DNA from: Candidatus Sumerlaeota bacterium
GTDB lineage: Bacteria; Sumerlaeota; Sumerlaeia; SLMS01; JAHLLQ01
Direction of reading: 5' to 3'
NCBI GenBank assembly: GCA_030156535.1
Contig: JASGMJ010000010.1
Span: forward strand, 1-64,000
Length of the DNA stretch: 64,000 nt
Numbering within the stretch: the first letter of the stretch is position 1; each line of letters starts with the position of its first letter. Under the pieces are notes generated by a model, which worked only from the letters and a program-made list of their open reading frames with translations, was not told the DNA's origin and made no database searches. Both the position numbers and the translations under genes were made by a program. Shown here piece after piece: positions 17,521-28,195 of the stretch.

Positions 17521-19494
17521 TTAGTTGCTTCCCGGCGCCCGTTTCTCCGGGTTGATCGCTTCGAAGTAATCCCGCACGGCATTGCGGTAGCCGAGCGGAA
17601 TTTCGTTCTGGCGCATGGCGTCCGCCGCCTTCTGCTGGCGGGTGGAGTAAATCTGCGAGTACTTCACGTTGGACTCGCCCTTCATGGCGGGAGCGTCAAT
17701 TTCGATCACGGCCAGGATTTCGCCGTCGTTCTTCTCGCCGCGAATCATCTCGTCCTGCCACTGCACATCCACCAGACCGGCGTCGGGCGGGTTGCCACCG
17801 CGTCCCCGGCCGGGGCCGCCGCTGCCGTTGCCCTGCGCCTGGTTGTCGCCCTCCTGCCACTGCCCCTGTCCATTGCCGTCGCCCGGCTTCTGCCCTTGGC
17901 CGCTGCCCGGGTTCTGTCCCTGGCCGCCGCTGTTTCCCGGGTTTTGACCCTGGGAGCCGGACTGCTGGCCGCTCTGGCCCTGACTCTGCTGGCCGCTGGG
18001 GGTCTGGCCCGACTGCGCCTGGCTGTTCTGTCCCTGCGAGTTCAACATCGAGGAGCGCGCCTGCCCGAGTTGCTGCGAGACCTGGTCAAGCTGCTGCATC
18101 TCCTGCACCATCTGCTGCTGGTTGGCCATCTGCTGGGCGGCCTGCTGCATTTGCTGGGCGGCCTGGGCCATGGCTTCCGAGGTCGCCTGGGACTGCTGCT
18201 GCCCCTGCTGGCCACTCTGCTGCTGGGGGCTGCTTCCCTGCTGGCTTTGGCTCTGCGCCTGCTGCTGTCCCTGTTGCTGGGACTGCTGCTGCTGCTGACC
18301 TTGTTGGCCCTGCTGGGATTGTTGCTGCTGCTGTTGTCCCTGCTGCTGGGCCTGTTGTTGACCCTGCTGACCCTGTTGTTCCTGGCCCTGCTGGCCCTGC
18401 TGACCTTGTTGTTGCTGTTGCTGTTGCTGGGCGGCCTGCTGTTGCTCGTCCTGCTTCTTCTGCTCTGCGAGGTCCTTGAGGGTTTCGGCGGTCTTCTGGA
18501 GTTCCTCGGCGAGCTGTTCGTTTTCCTTCAGTTCGTTGGCGAGGTTCTCCATTTCGCGGGCGAGTTCCTCGGTTTGCTGGGAGGACATCTGGCCGAGCTG
18601 CTGCTGGGCCATGTCGTTCATCTTCTGGGCGGCGTCGTTGAACTTCAGGTCCTTGAGGTCCTGCTGGATTTCGCGGGTCTGATTGGCGCGCTGGAGGCCC
18701 TTGATCTGCTTGAACGGCTCGGCCTTCAGGTCCATCTCGCGCTTTTCCATCTTCACTTCGTCTTCCAGACGGGACAAATCGGCCACGGCAGCCTTCTTGT
18801 CCTTGGTGCCCAGGTACAACTCGTCGGAGAGGCGTTCGAGTTCCTTGGAAAACTTGACGGAATCGACGTACTGGAGGTCTTCCTCCTTCTGCTTCTTCTC
18901 CAGTTCGCGGGCGAGTTCCTTGATTTCGCGGGCCGCTTCCTTGCGCATCTTCTCTTCGGCCTGCTCGGCCAGGGGATCCTTCTTGGCGGGGTCCTGCGGT
19001 GCGTCCTTGGCCAACAGGTCCAACTGGGGCATGAAGAGGTAGAGAGCGACGAAGACGGCCGTGGGCCAGATCAGGTGTACGAGTGCGCGGGGAGCCCGCC
19101 AACGGAAGTCGCGGTGGGGCTGGATGGCGGCGGCGTGGCGGGCGGCGTCGGCTTCGAGCGCCTCGATGGCGCCGAGCGAATCGCGCATCCCGTGGAGCAG
19201 CAGGGCGCTGGAGAGGCGTTCGCGCAGCCCGAGGCTCTCGTCCGCCGCCAGGGCGGCCTGAATCATCGAGTAGCGCCGCCGCCACGTCCAGACACCGGCA
19301 ATCAGCAGCGAGACGCCGATCAGTCCGCCGACCACGGCCAGCGGCTCCCAAGGCAGATTCAGCAGCCGCTCGGCGACCAGGTACAGCACGCCCAGAATCA
19401 TCGCGACCAGCGCCGTGCGGGCGAGCATCTGGACGAAGAGAAACAGCGTCAGGCGACGCCGGATTTGGCGGATCTTGCCTTCGAGTTCGGCCAT
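17521..19494 (-). CDS. DUF4175-like membrane protein with Gln-rich region
   Basis: A 657-residue protein and the first gene of the operon; AGGAGG lies 7 bases before the ATG. Residues 1-75 hold two membrane helices (ALVAMILGVLYLVAE; LAVVGGLIGVSLLIAGVW), and a third lies near 140-155. A long charged coiled-coil region (about 165-340) precedes roughly 200 residues dominated by Q, G and S. The conserved C-terminus ends with IPLGYRNAVRDYFEAINP. This is the usual architecture of the DUF4175-type gene in MoxR/vWA operons. The Q-rich part is probably disordered. Function is unknown beyond membership of the envelope complex. Confidence 0.8.
   Translation of the reverse strand: MAELEGKIRQIRRRLTLFLFVQMLARTALVAMILGVLYLVAERLLNLPWEPLAVVGGLIGVSLLIAGVWTWRRRYSMIQAALAADESLGLRERLSSALLLHGMRDSLGAIEALEADAARHAAAIQPHRDFRWRAPRALVHLIWPTAVFVALYLFMPQLDLLAKDAPQDPAKKDPLAEQAEEKMRKEAAREIKELARELEKKQKEEDLQYVDSVKFSKELERLSDELYLGTKDKKAAVADLSRLEDEVKMEKREMDLKAEPFKQIKGLQRANQTREIQQDLKDLKFNDAAQKMNDMAQQQLGQMSSQQTEELAREMENLANELKENEQLAEELQKTAETLKDLAEQKKQDEQQQAAQQQQQQQQGQQGQQGQEQQGQQGQQQAQQQGQQQQQQSQQGQQGQQQQQSQQQGQQQAQSQSQQGSSPQQQSGQQGQQQSQATSEAMAQAAQQMQQAAQQMANQQQMVQEMQQLDQVSQQLGQARSSMLNSQGQNSQAQSGQTPSGQQSQGQSGQQSGSQGQNPGNSGGQGQNPGSGQGQKPGDGNGQGQWQEGDNQAQGNGSGGPGRGRGGNPPDAGLVDVQWQDEMIRGEKNDGEILAVIEIDAPAMKGESNVKYSQIYSTRQQKAADAMRQNEIPLGYRNAVRDYFEAINPEKRAPGSN
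17860..18450. repeat. Low-complexity CTG/TTG-rich DNA encoding poly-Gln/Gly/Ser
   Basis: Nearly continuous CTG, TTG and CCC triplets on the plus strand encode the Q-rich tract on the minus strand. The pattern is irregular, not a CRISPR. Such tracts are prone to length change by slippage. Confidence 0.8.
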
Positions 19495-19787
19495 AACGGG
19501 CCTCCTGGGCAGAGACTGCTTCGCACCCGGGGCGCAATTATCCTGCCATGGGACAATACCACCACGGAAAAGGTTCGCAAGGAGAGAGCGTGATTCGTGG
19601 TTCGGGGTTCGGGGTTCGAGACAGGACTCTCAGTTGCCGGTTTCATTGCGCGGGCGCTTGATTCATGGGTGCCCAAACTCCATGCCGCCCTCTCCGAACC
19701 CGCAGGGAGTCAACTCATGGGAAACAGCCATCTGTCATTCTGTGGATTTACTGAGTGTTCACTGGCGAACCACGAACCACGCCCTCC
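19495..19787. other. Gap upstream of the vWA/MoxR operon, with GTTCGGG repeats
   Basis: The operon promoter should lie here. At 19591-19650 there are tandem heptamer-like GTTCGGG units followed by CTCTCAGTTGCCGGTTTC, which resembles the reverse complement of the dispersed heptamer repeat found elsewhere in the window. No confident -10/-35 was identified. Confidence 0.45.
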
Positions 19788-20672
19788 CTACTCCAACGCC
19801 TGCCGCATGTCGCGGGCTTTGGCGAGGCGGGCGCGCAGTTCCGGGCCGTTGCCGGTGCGGACCAGTTCGGCGAGCTGGAGAATCCGTCGGCCGGTCTCCT
19901 CCAGCGCGTCGGCGATGCCGCCGGGGTTTTGCAGGCAGATCTGCTGCCAGAGGTCGGGGTCTCCGGCCGCCACGCGCGTCGTGTCGCGCACGCCCGGTCC
20001 GGCCAGAATCCGCAGAAACTCGGCGTCTGCGCGGTGCTCGGCGAGCTGTTCGGCCAGCCCCACGGCCACCATGTGCGGCACGTGGCTGACGAGTCCGACG
20101 AGGGCGTCGTGGTGCGCGGGGCCGCAGTAGACGATGCGCGATCCCAGGGCGGCCCAGAAGGCGCCGGCGCGGGCGACGGCGTCCAGATCGGTGTCCTCGG
20201 AGAGTGTCACGATCGTCGTGGCGCCCTCGAAGAGGTCCGCCGTGCTGTGGCGCCAACCCGTCTTGTCCGACCCTGCCATCGGGTGGCTGCCGACAAAGAC
20301 GGCTCCGCCGGGGCGGGCGGCCTTCCCGGCGGCGGCCACGATGGCGGCCTTGGTGCTTCCCGCGTCGGTGACGAGCGCACCTGCGGGGGCTGCGGCCAGG
20401 ACGGCGGGCATTTCCGCGACGATCACTTCCACGGGCCGCGCCAGCACGATGAGATCGGCGCCCGCCAGCCCCTCGGCCAGGTTCGTCTCCGCCTGGTCCA
20501 CGATCCCGGCATCAAGAGCGGCTTGCAGATCGGCCGGTCGCCTGCCGACGGCGACAACGTGGCGGGCGAGCCCACGGGCCTTCGCCGCCCGCGCCACCGC
20601 GCCGCCGATCAGCCCCAAGCCAACCACCGCCAGTTTGTCCACGGGAGCAAACCCCGATTCGCCGCAATCCAT
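19788..20672 (-). CDS. tyrA: Prephenate dehydrogenase
   Basis: A 294-residue NAD(P)-dependent enzyme converting prephenate to 4-hydroxyphenylpyruvate in tyrosine synthesis. The Rossmann motif GLGLIGG (residues 18-24), DAGSTK, GSHPMAGSDKTG and the LVSHVPH helix match the TyrA family. Length is normal for a monofunctional enzyme without a chorismate mutase or ACT domain. GAGGAG lies 7 bases before the ATG. It is divergent from the TRL lipoprotein gene and not obviously in an operon. Arogenate specificity cannot be excluded by eye. Confidence 0.92.
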   Translation of the reverse strand: MDCGESGFAPVDKLAVVGLGLIGGAVARAAKARGLARHVVAVGRRPADLQAALDAGIVDQAETNLAEGLAGADLIVLARPVEVIVAEMPAVLAAAPAGALVTDAGSTKAAIVAAAGKAARPGGAVFVGSHPMAGSDKTGWRHSTADLFEGATTIVTLSEDTDLDAVARAGAFWAALGSRIVYCGPAHHDALVGLVSHVPHMVAVGLAEQLAEHRADAEFLRILAGPGVRDTTRVAAGDPDLWQQICLQNPGGIADALEETGRRILQLAELVRTGNGPELRARLAKARDMRQALE

Positions 20673-20886
20673 GGCAGACTCTCCTCGTCGAGCCGCCAGC
20701 CAACCCGCACGGCCCGGCCCGGTGCAACCGGTGTTGCAGGGGCGGACGCTTCAGCCATTCTCTCCTTGCCCCTTGGAGAAGTGCCGGAGTGCCGTCTCGG
20801 CATGGAATGAATGCCTCTCCCGCACTTCCCGGCAAGTGGTAGCTTTCAGGCACGCGGAGAGAATCATCAGGAGGATCCAATTTATC

Positions 20887-21288
20887 ATGCTTCGTCGCTT
20901 TCTTGGGACCCTTGTTCTTGGCATTGCCGCGCTGACTCTCTCCGGCTGCGCCTTTGGCGTCGCCTCCTACAGCCCTGGTGGAGCCCTCCCCGGTGCCTAT
21001 GCCGACCAGATGGTGTTTCCGGCCTCCAATACGGCCTCCACGGTGTACCAGCTGACGACCGATGATTTCGAGATTCGTGGCAGCGTCGAGGCCAGCGGCG
21101 AGTCCACCACGCTCTTCGGCTTCTTCTCGAAGGGAGACAACGGCTACCGCGCCCTGATCCGCGAGGCCCAGGAGCAGGGCTGCGACGAGGTCATCAACGT
21201 GCGTACCGACGTCGAAGTCACCAACATCCTTTTCCTCTACATCAAGGTGCGCACCCATCTGTCTGGCACCGCCATCAAGTGGAAATAG
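20887..21288 (+). CDS. TRL-like lipoprotein
   Basis: A 133-residue protein beginning MLRRFLGTLVLGIAALTLSGC with lipobox LSGC. The family motif GDNGYRALIREAQEQGCDEV followed by INVRTDVE matches TRL-like proteins, small lipoproteins of unknown role first noticed near tRNA loci. AGGAGG at 20869-20874 supports this ATG over longer frames. It is a single-gene unit closed by a strong terminator. Confidence 0.82.
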   Translation: MLRRFLGTLVLGIAALTLSGCAFGVASYSPGGALPGAYADQMVFPASNTASTVYQLTTDDFEIRGSVEASGESTTLFGFFSKGDNGYRALIREAQEQGCDEVINVRTDVEVTNILFLYIKVRTHLSGTAIKWK

Positions 21289-21335
21289 GCGGAAAAAGCC
21301 TTCAGCCTTCGGTTTCCATTCAAGCTCTAGAGTCT

Positions 21336-21374
21336 GGGGCGGGACATGCACAGCATCGTCCCGCCCCTTTTCTT
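21336..21374 (+). terminator. Rho-independent terminator
   Basis: A 10-bp perfect stem GGGGCGGGAC / GTCCCGCCCC with a 12-base loop is followed by TTTTCTT, 47 bases after the TRL-like gene. Confidence 0.9.
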
Positions 21375-21504
21375 GGTTCGCCTTCGGCCTTCAGGGCAGT
21401 GACGGGGAGTTGGCTTGACCTCGCACTGGGAGTTGGTGTATCCGCGTTATCCCTCTTTGGGTGCTGAAAGCAGTTGAGGGTTGCTCCAAGGGAGAACTGG
21501 ACCA

Positions 21505-22659
21505 ATGGTGCGAGCCTGTCCCCATTGCGGGCATCAGAATGCGCCGGACACGCTCCGTTGTGGGCAGTGCGGCACGGAACTGGAACTGCCACCTCCCCAG
21601 CCCGAGGCAGCAGACCTCCCCACGTGGCGCCCCCCTTCGGGCAGCAGTGGTGCCGTCCCCGTGGCGCCGGAGAACCTGACCCCCTGGCCCGTCCCCAAGC
21701 CCAAGGAGCACGTCGGCCAGACCCCGTGGCCCGTGCACCAGCCCCTCGGCCCTCAGGCGACCCCACCGGGGGCTTCCTCGCAAGCGCTCCCCCCGAACAA
21801 CATCGTCCCGCCCCGCCCCGACGATCCGGAGCAAACCTGGCGCGAACCCGGTGCCGCAGCGGGTGGGGCGTCAGGCCGCGTCCGCAAAGTGCGCAAGGTG
21901 GTGCGGCTGAAGCCCAAGCAGCCTTCGATGGACGATCCCACGGCGGACGACGCCCCCGCCGCCGACGGCTCCGATCCGCCCTCCAAGGCAGCAAAGAAAC
22001 GATCTGCTCCTACTCCGCCCCCCGAGGAAGAAGATGCGCCGATCGTGCCGCGCATTCTCTTCGAGGAGGAAATCCAACCGCCACCGCCTCCTCCGGCCGT
22101 CGAGCAACCCCACCCCTCTCAGGCCAGTGGCGACGCCCACGTCCTTGCCGAGTCCTCCTTCCACCCCGTCGCCGACTGGTGGAAGCGCGGCATGGCCTTT
22201 GCCATCGACACGGGCGCCTGTTTGTTGATGGGCATTTTCTTCCTTTGTTTTTCGATTCTCGTGGCGCCTTCCAAGCCCGCTACCAACGTCGGCGGCCCGG
22301 GCAACATGGCCGAGCACGCCCAGGTGGAGAAAAGAGCGGACTGGCAGACCGGCGTCACCTACTTGATGTGGGTAGCCCTTTGCATGGCGTATTTTGGACT
22401 GATGACGATGCGAACGGGCCAGACCATCGGTAAGCGCATTATCCGCCTGCGCGTCGTGAATGCCGACGACTCTGAATCCGAGGGGCCATCGGGGCTTTTC
22501 CACGGAATTCTGGCGGGGTTGTGTTTCGCCATTCCCTGCTTCTGGCCTTTCGCCATCGCGGCGGGCATCATGGCCGCCGTCATGCCGACGCGCCAGACGC
22601 TGCACGACATGGCGACGAAGACGAAGGTCATCGACGAATCGCGCGAGGCGCTGGCATAG
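21505..22659 (+). CDS. Zinc-ribbon and RDD-domain membrane protein
   Basis: A 384-residue protein. The start MVRACPHCGH is chosen because AAGGGAGAA precedes it and the zinc ribbon begins at once (CPHC...CGQC). A long Pro-rich, charged and probably disordered linker (about 35-215) leads to an RDD-type membrane domain: WWKRGMAFAIDTGACLLMGIFF, a second helix YLMWVALCMAYFGLM, GQTIGKRIIRLRVV and a C-terminal hydrophobic pair. RDD proteins are integral membrane proteins, some with ion-exchange activity. The zinc-ribbon plus RDD arrangement is common in planctomycete-like genomes. Substrate unknown. Confidence 0.82.
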   Translation: MVRACPHCGHQNAPDTLRCGQCGTELELPPPQPEAADLPTWRPPSGSSGAVPVAPENLTPWPVPKPKEHVGQTPWPVHQPLGPQATPPGASSQALPPNNIVPPRPDDPEQTWREPGAAAGGASGRVRKVRKVVRLKPKQPSMDDPTADDAPAADGSDPPSKAAKKRSAPTPPPEEEDAPIVPRILFEEEIQPPPPPPAVEQPHPSQASGDAHVLAESSFHPVADWWKRGMAFAIDTGACLLMGIFFLCFSILVAPSKPATNVGGPGNMAEHAQVEKRADWQTGVTYLMWVALCMAYFGLMTMRTGQTIGKRIIRLRVVNADDSESEGPSGLFHGILAGLCFAIPCFWPFAIAAGIMAAVMPTRQTLHDMATKTKVIDESREALA

Positions 22660-22985
22660 CCCGCCTTGGGTGCGTCTCGCGGGTTCGGTTCGGGAAGGCG
22701 TGGCAGGAGGTGGTGACGGCGTTTCTTCAGGCCGGTGCCGGGCAGTTCAACTGCCATCCCTGCGGGGATCAGGGGCGGATGAAGAGGAAACGGAAATGGG
22801 AAAGAGGCAGCGGAAAACGGCAGAGACTGAAGACTGAAAACTGAGCACTGAGAACGTCTTCCGGATTCGTCTCACGGTTCCGGGAGATGCACCCGCCCGC
22901 CTTGGGCACTGGGCCTTCGGCTTGACAGGGTGGGGGGGGCTCCGGCCAATGTCCGCTCCCTTTTCAACGGGTGCGAGGAAGGTCC
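22660..22985. repeat. Gap with dispersed repeat copy 1
   Basis: The 326 bases before lysC contain an ATCCC-type palindrome (22755-22772), heptamer units ACTGAAG/ACTGAAA/ACTGAGC/ACTGAGA (22824-22855) and a hairpin CTTCCGGA...TCCGGGAG (22858-22886). The same composite recurs at 41521-41610 and 49137-49265. No lysine riboswitch was recognised. Confidence 0.75.
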
Positions 22986-24287
22986 ATGGCGCTGATAGTT
23001 CAGAAGTTCGGTGGCGATGCTCTTGGCGACAAGGGCAAGGGCCGCGAAGTGGATTTGCAGGACCTGCACAGTTCGCCCCCCCTGTTGGCGGAGAAGTTTC
23101 ACCACGTTGCCAGAATCGTGAAGCAGAGCGTTGATCGGGGCGACCAGGTGATCGTGACGGTCTCGGCATTCGGCGACACGACGAACCGTTTGCTGCGGAT
23201 GGCGGCGGCGTTGTGCGAGAAGGCTCCGGCGCGCGAGCTCGACATGCTGATGGCCACGGGCGAGCAGCAGTCCGTGGCGCTGCTGGCGCTGGCGCTGCAT
23301 GCCCAGGGCGTGGATGGAGTCAGCTTCACGGGTCCGCAGGTTGGCATTCGCACGGACGAGATTTACGGGGCCTCGCGCATCCAGAGCATCGACGGCGAGA
23401 AGCTGCGCGCCCTGGTGGCTGCGGGCAAGGTGCCGATCGTCGCCGGGTTCCAGGGCTCGACGGCGAACAACGAGATCACGACGCTGGGGCGCGGCGGCAG
23501 CGACATCACCGCCGTGGCGCTGGCGGGAGCGGCGGGCGCGGATTCCTGCGAGTTTTACAAGGACGTCGACGGCATCTTCACGACGGACCCGCGCATCTGC
23601 CCCTCGGCACGCAAGATCGACCGCATCAGCTATGACGAGATGCTTGAACTCGCCAGCCTCGGCGCCGGCATCCTGCATTCGCGCAGCGTGGAATTCGCCA
23701 AGAAGTACGACGTGCCCCTGCACGTCAGAAGTTTCCTGCACAACGAGCCGGGAACCATCGTCACCGCGGAGGACAAGGCAATGGAGCAAGTGGTCGTCAG
23801 CGGCATCGCCTTCAACAAGGATGAAGCGAAAATCTCGGTGCTCGGCGTGCCGGACAAACCCGGCGTGGCCGCCGAGTTGTTCTCGCGCCTGGGCACCGAG
23901 CGCATCGTCGTTGACGTGATTATCCAGAGCACGGCGCGTGACAACACGAACGCCATCGCCTTCACCGTGGCGAAGAAGGACTTCACCCGGGCCGTGGCCG
24001 CCTGCGAGAAGATCGCGAAGGACATTGGCGCCAAGAGCATCGAGACGGACGAGAAGATCGCGAAGGTCTCGGCCGTGGGCGTCGGAATGCGCAGCCACAC
24101 AGGCGTGGCAGGCAAGATGTTCAAGGCGCTTGCCGAGTCCGGCATCAACATCCAGATGATCTCCACGTCCGAAATCAAGATCTCGGTCGTCATCGCGGAA
24201 GAAGACATGGAGAAGGCCGTCCAGGTGACGCACAAGGCCTTCGAAGACCAGTCGGAATTCGCCATTACTGAAGAGAAAACCGTTTAG
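22986..24287 (+). CDS. lysC: Aspartate kinase, atypical N-terminus
   Basis: A 433-residue monofunctional aspartokinase; GAGGAAGG precedes the ATG. The enzyme phosphorylates aspartate, the first step to lysine, threonine and methionine. Family features include VSAFGDTTNRLL, ATGEQQSVALLALAL, GRGGSDITAVALAGAAGAD, YKDVDGIFTTDPR and two C-terminal ACT regions (about residues 275-430) for feedback control. Oddities: the KFGGTS motif reads K7-FGG-D11-A12, and an extra segment of about 20-25 residues (GDKGKGREVDLQDLHSSPP) follows it. Thr and Ser of that motif normally help bind substrates. It is followed 40 bases later by aspS, probably in one transcript. lysA lies 5 kb away. Confidence 0.85.
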   Translation: MALIVQKFGGDALGDKGKGREVDLQDLHSSPPLLAEKFHHVARIVKQSVDRGDQVIVTVSAFGDTTNRLLRMAAALCEKAPARELDMLMATGEQQSVALLALALHAQGVDGVSFTGPQVGIRTDEIYGASRIQSIDGEKLRALVAAGKVPIVAGFQGSTANNEITTLGRGGSDITAVALAGAAGADSCEFYKDVDGIFTTDPRICPSARKIDRISYDEMLELASLGAGILHSRSVEFAKKYDVPLHVRSFLHNEPGTIVTAEDKAMEQVVVSGIAFNKDEAKISVLGVPDKPGVAAELFSRLGTERIVVDVIIQSTARDNTNAIAFTVAKKDFTRAVAACEKIAKDIGAKSIETDEKIAKVSAVGVGMRSHTGVAGKMFKALAESGINIQMISTSEIKISVVIAEEDMEKAVQVTHKAFEDQSEFAITEEKTV

Positions 24288-24327
24288 AACTCCGCCACCC
24301 ATTCCCTTCCCAGAGAAGAAGCCGACC

Positions 24328-26175
<1,848 letters not shown>

Positions 26176-26230
26176 GCAGCGGGGGCGATCGAAACACTGG
26201 CAGTTTTTCTCTCTTGCAGAAGCGGGTAAA

Positions 26231-26263
26231 CCTGCGCGGATGCCTCGGCCTCCGCGCAGGAAG
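26231..26263. terminator. Hairpin between convergent aspS and kelch gene
   Basis: A perfect 10-bp stem CCTGCGCGGA / TCCGCGCAGG with a 10-base loop. On the minus strand it is followed by TTTAC, so it may end the transcript of the kelch-thioredoxin gene; it may act for both. Confidence 0.6.
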
Positions 26264-26279
26264 ACTCAGTTGGGAAGAC

Positions 26280-27875
26280 TCAGTTCGCGGCGCCGAACTG
26301 GAGAATCCCCGCCGCGATTTCCTTTGGCGTCATCACGCCGATACGGCGTCCCTTTTCGTCGCCCGCCGCCGTGTAGAACACCCACGTTGGCGCGCGATAG
26401 ACACCAATCTGCTGGCAGAGCTGCGGGTATTCGCTCGCGTCGATCCAGGCGAACGAAGCCACCTGCGTGAGAGCGGCGAACTGCGCGTTGTCCATCAGCA
26501 GGTTGCGTTGCTCGACGCACGGCTGGGCGTCCTTCATCAGGAAGTACATGATGAGGGGCTTGCCTTCGCGTTCGGCCTGCGCGCGTGCGTCTGTGATCGT
26601 CATGAAGCCCGGGACGGCGCCCTCCTGCAGCGCACGGTCGGCCAGGTAACTGAGCACGCGGTCGCCGGTCGGATTGGCACCGCCGCCTTCCAACTGGGCA
26701 GCCAGGGCCGAGACCGAGTTGGAGTGGGCCGTCTGCGCGGCCATCCAGCTTTGCTCGGCCTGACGGCGCGCCTGCTCGTTGAGCAGGAAGAAGGAGGACT
26801 TGCGCAGCATCGGCGTTGAGAACGTCGGTCCCCGTCCTCCATTGATGTAGATCGAGCCGTTACGGTAGTTCGGCGCCACGGCGTGATAGACGCGGTTGGG
26901 CACGGGGGCCGGGCGGCGCGTCCACGGGTCCATTCCAGCGGGGGTGATGCGTGTGAACCAGACGTCGTTGGTCAGGACTCCGCCCTGGTAGCGCGGCATG
27001 AAGGACATCAGGTAGGGGCCGGCAACGGTGGACGGTGCGCTGTAGAAGCCCACGGGGAGCAGGACGCGCTCGGTGCGCCACTGGCTCAGCTTGCCGTTGC
27101 TGCGGATTGCTGCGGAGAAGATGTAGGGGAGCGGGATGCGCTTGCCTGGCTCGTCGCTGTTCAGCCCGCCCCAGACGTAGACGCGCCCGGCTACGACACC
27201 TGCGTGGTGGAACCACAGGCCGGTGGGGAGTTCCGGGCCCTCTTCCCAGTGCGAGAGGGAACCGTCGGGGTAAACGGAATTCGTGTAAACTTTGTTCGAA
27301 ACGGTGTTGTCGCTGCGCAACCCGCCAATAACGTGGATGTGCCCGGGGGTGGAGACGGCGGCGGGGGCCGATGCCGTGTCGGGAAACGGTTCCGAAGTCT
27401 GCCACGGCGTCAGCGTTCCATTGGGGAGTGGCTTCGACCAGATGGCAGTGTTGTGGCTTTCGCCCCCGAGAACCAGATAGGATCCGCCGATGATGTAGAC
27501 GACGTCGTTGAGCACCAGTGTGCTGTTCGCGATGTAGTAGCGTGTGGCGGGGAGCGGCGTCGTCTTGGCCCAGTCCGTCAGGTCGCGGTTGGGGAGAATA
27601 CGCGCGCGCCAGACCGACGTGTCGCCCGGCTCGCTGTCGCGGTTCTCGCCGGTGCTGCTGCCTCCGCCGAACAGATAGAGGTACTCGCCGAGGACGGCCG
27701 AGCCGTGGAACGCCCGCGCCATCGGCATGTCCTTCGTCTCGACGATCGGCAGCATCTGCTGGGCGGGAGCCAGGCCCGCCAGAATAAGAGCGCCCAGCAG
27801 GACCAGCAGGCGTCCTCCCGGGGCCCAGAAGAAGGAGCGTGCCACCACCGGTGCCGTATCGTGCGAATGCATCAT
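26280..27875 (-). CDS. Secreted kelch-repeat / thioredoxin-like protein
   Basis: The chosen ATG gives 531 residues, with GAGAGG about 8 bases upstream; the longer frame adds an unlikely 14 residues. A signal peptide (RLLVLLGALILAGLAPAQQ) is followed by about five kelch-type repeats (GEYLYLFGGG, NDVVYIIGG, PGHIHVIGG, AGRVYVWGG, NGSIYINGG) that should form a beta-propeller. A charged linker leads to a C-terminal thioredoxin-fold domain (KPLIMYFLMKDAQPCVEQRNLL ... VASFAWIDASEYP ... APTWVFY). Only one Cys is present in the active-site region (QPCVEQ), not CxxC, so disulfide reduction as in thioredoxin is unlikely. The pairing is unusual; function unknown. Confidence 0.8.
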   Translation of the reverse strand: MMHSHDTAPVVARSFFWAPGGRLLVLLGALILAGLAPAQQMLPIVETKDMPMARAFHGSAVLGEYLYLFGGGSSTGENRDSEPGDTSVWRARILPNRDLTDWAKTTPLPATRYYIANSTLVLNDVVYIIGGSYLVLGGESHNTAIWSKPLPNGTLTPWQTSEPFPDTASAPAAVSTPGHIHVIGGLRSDNTVSNKVYTNSVYPDGSLSHWEEGPELPTGLWFHHAGVVAGRVYVWGGLNSDEPGKRIPLPYIFSAAIRSNGKLSQWRTERVLLPVGFYSAPSTVAGPYLMSFMPRYQGGVLTNDVWFTRITPAGMDPWTRRPAPVPNRVYHAVAPNYRNGSIYINGGRGPTFSTPMLRKSSFFLLNEQARRQAEQSWMAAQTAHSNSVSALAAQLEGGGANPTGDRVLSYLADRALQEGAVPGFMTITDARAQAEREGKPLIMYFLMKDAQPCVEQRNLLMDNAQFAALTQVASFAWIDASEYPQLCQQIGVYRAPTWVFYTAAGDEKGRRIGVMTPKEIAAGILQFGAAN

Positions 27876-27989
27876 GGAAGAACCTCTCGTCGGCCGCAAA
27901 GAGTCGAGCGCGCCCATTCAATTGTTAGGCTTTGTAAACGCCTGACAACCCCCCTATGGCAAGGTCAAGTTGAGATGCCCGGGCGGAAC

Positions 27990-28062
27990 CGGTGCATCTC
28001 CTGGGTTCGCGAGTCGGATTCGGGAGACGCCTTCAACGCCCGGTTCTCAGTCTCTATCGTAT
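27990..28062 (-). repeat. Dispersed repeat copy 4
   Basis: In reverse complement this stretch reads ACTGAGAACCGGGCGTTGAAG followed by a GCGTCTCCCGAATCCG... hairpin ending GGAGATGC. It is the same heptamer-plus-hairpin unit as at 41521, in opposite orientation and lying in the divergent gap upstream of the phosphoesterase gene. Confidence 0.65.
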
Positions 28063-28195
28063 CCCGCCTTCTTCCCGTATTTCGTTCCCTCTTCGTCCGC
28101 CCTGCCCTCCCGGACAGGGCGATTCCCCCCCTATTGGGGATTGCCCCTTTCTCCGCCAGATGGCGAATCGGCCGAAAAGAGGACGCGCGCTTCCC

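Noticed and set aside
17860-18450. Possible CRISPR-like or regulatory repeat array
   Set aside because: The periodicity is three bases and irregular, fully explained by Gln/Gly/Ser codons.
17512-19593. 693-residue Leu-rich plus-strand frame that looks like a membrane protein
   Set aside because: The poly-Leu character is the complement of the CAG-rich Gln tract on the other strand; no real membrane-protein family features.
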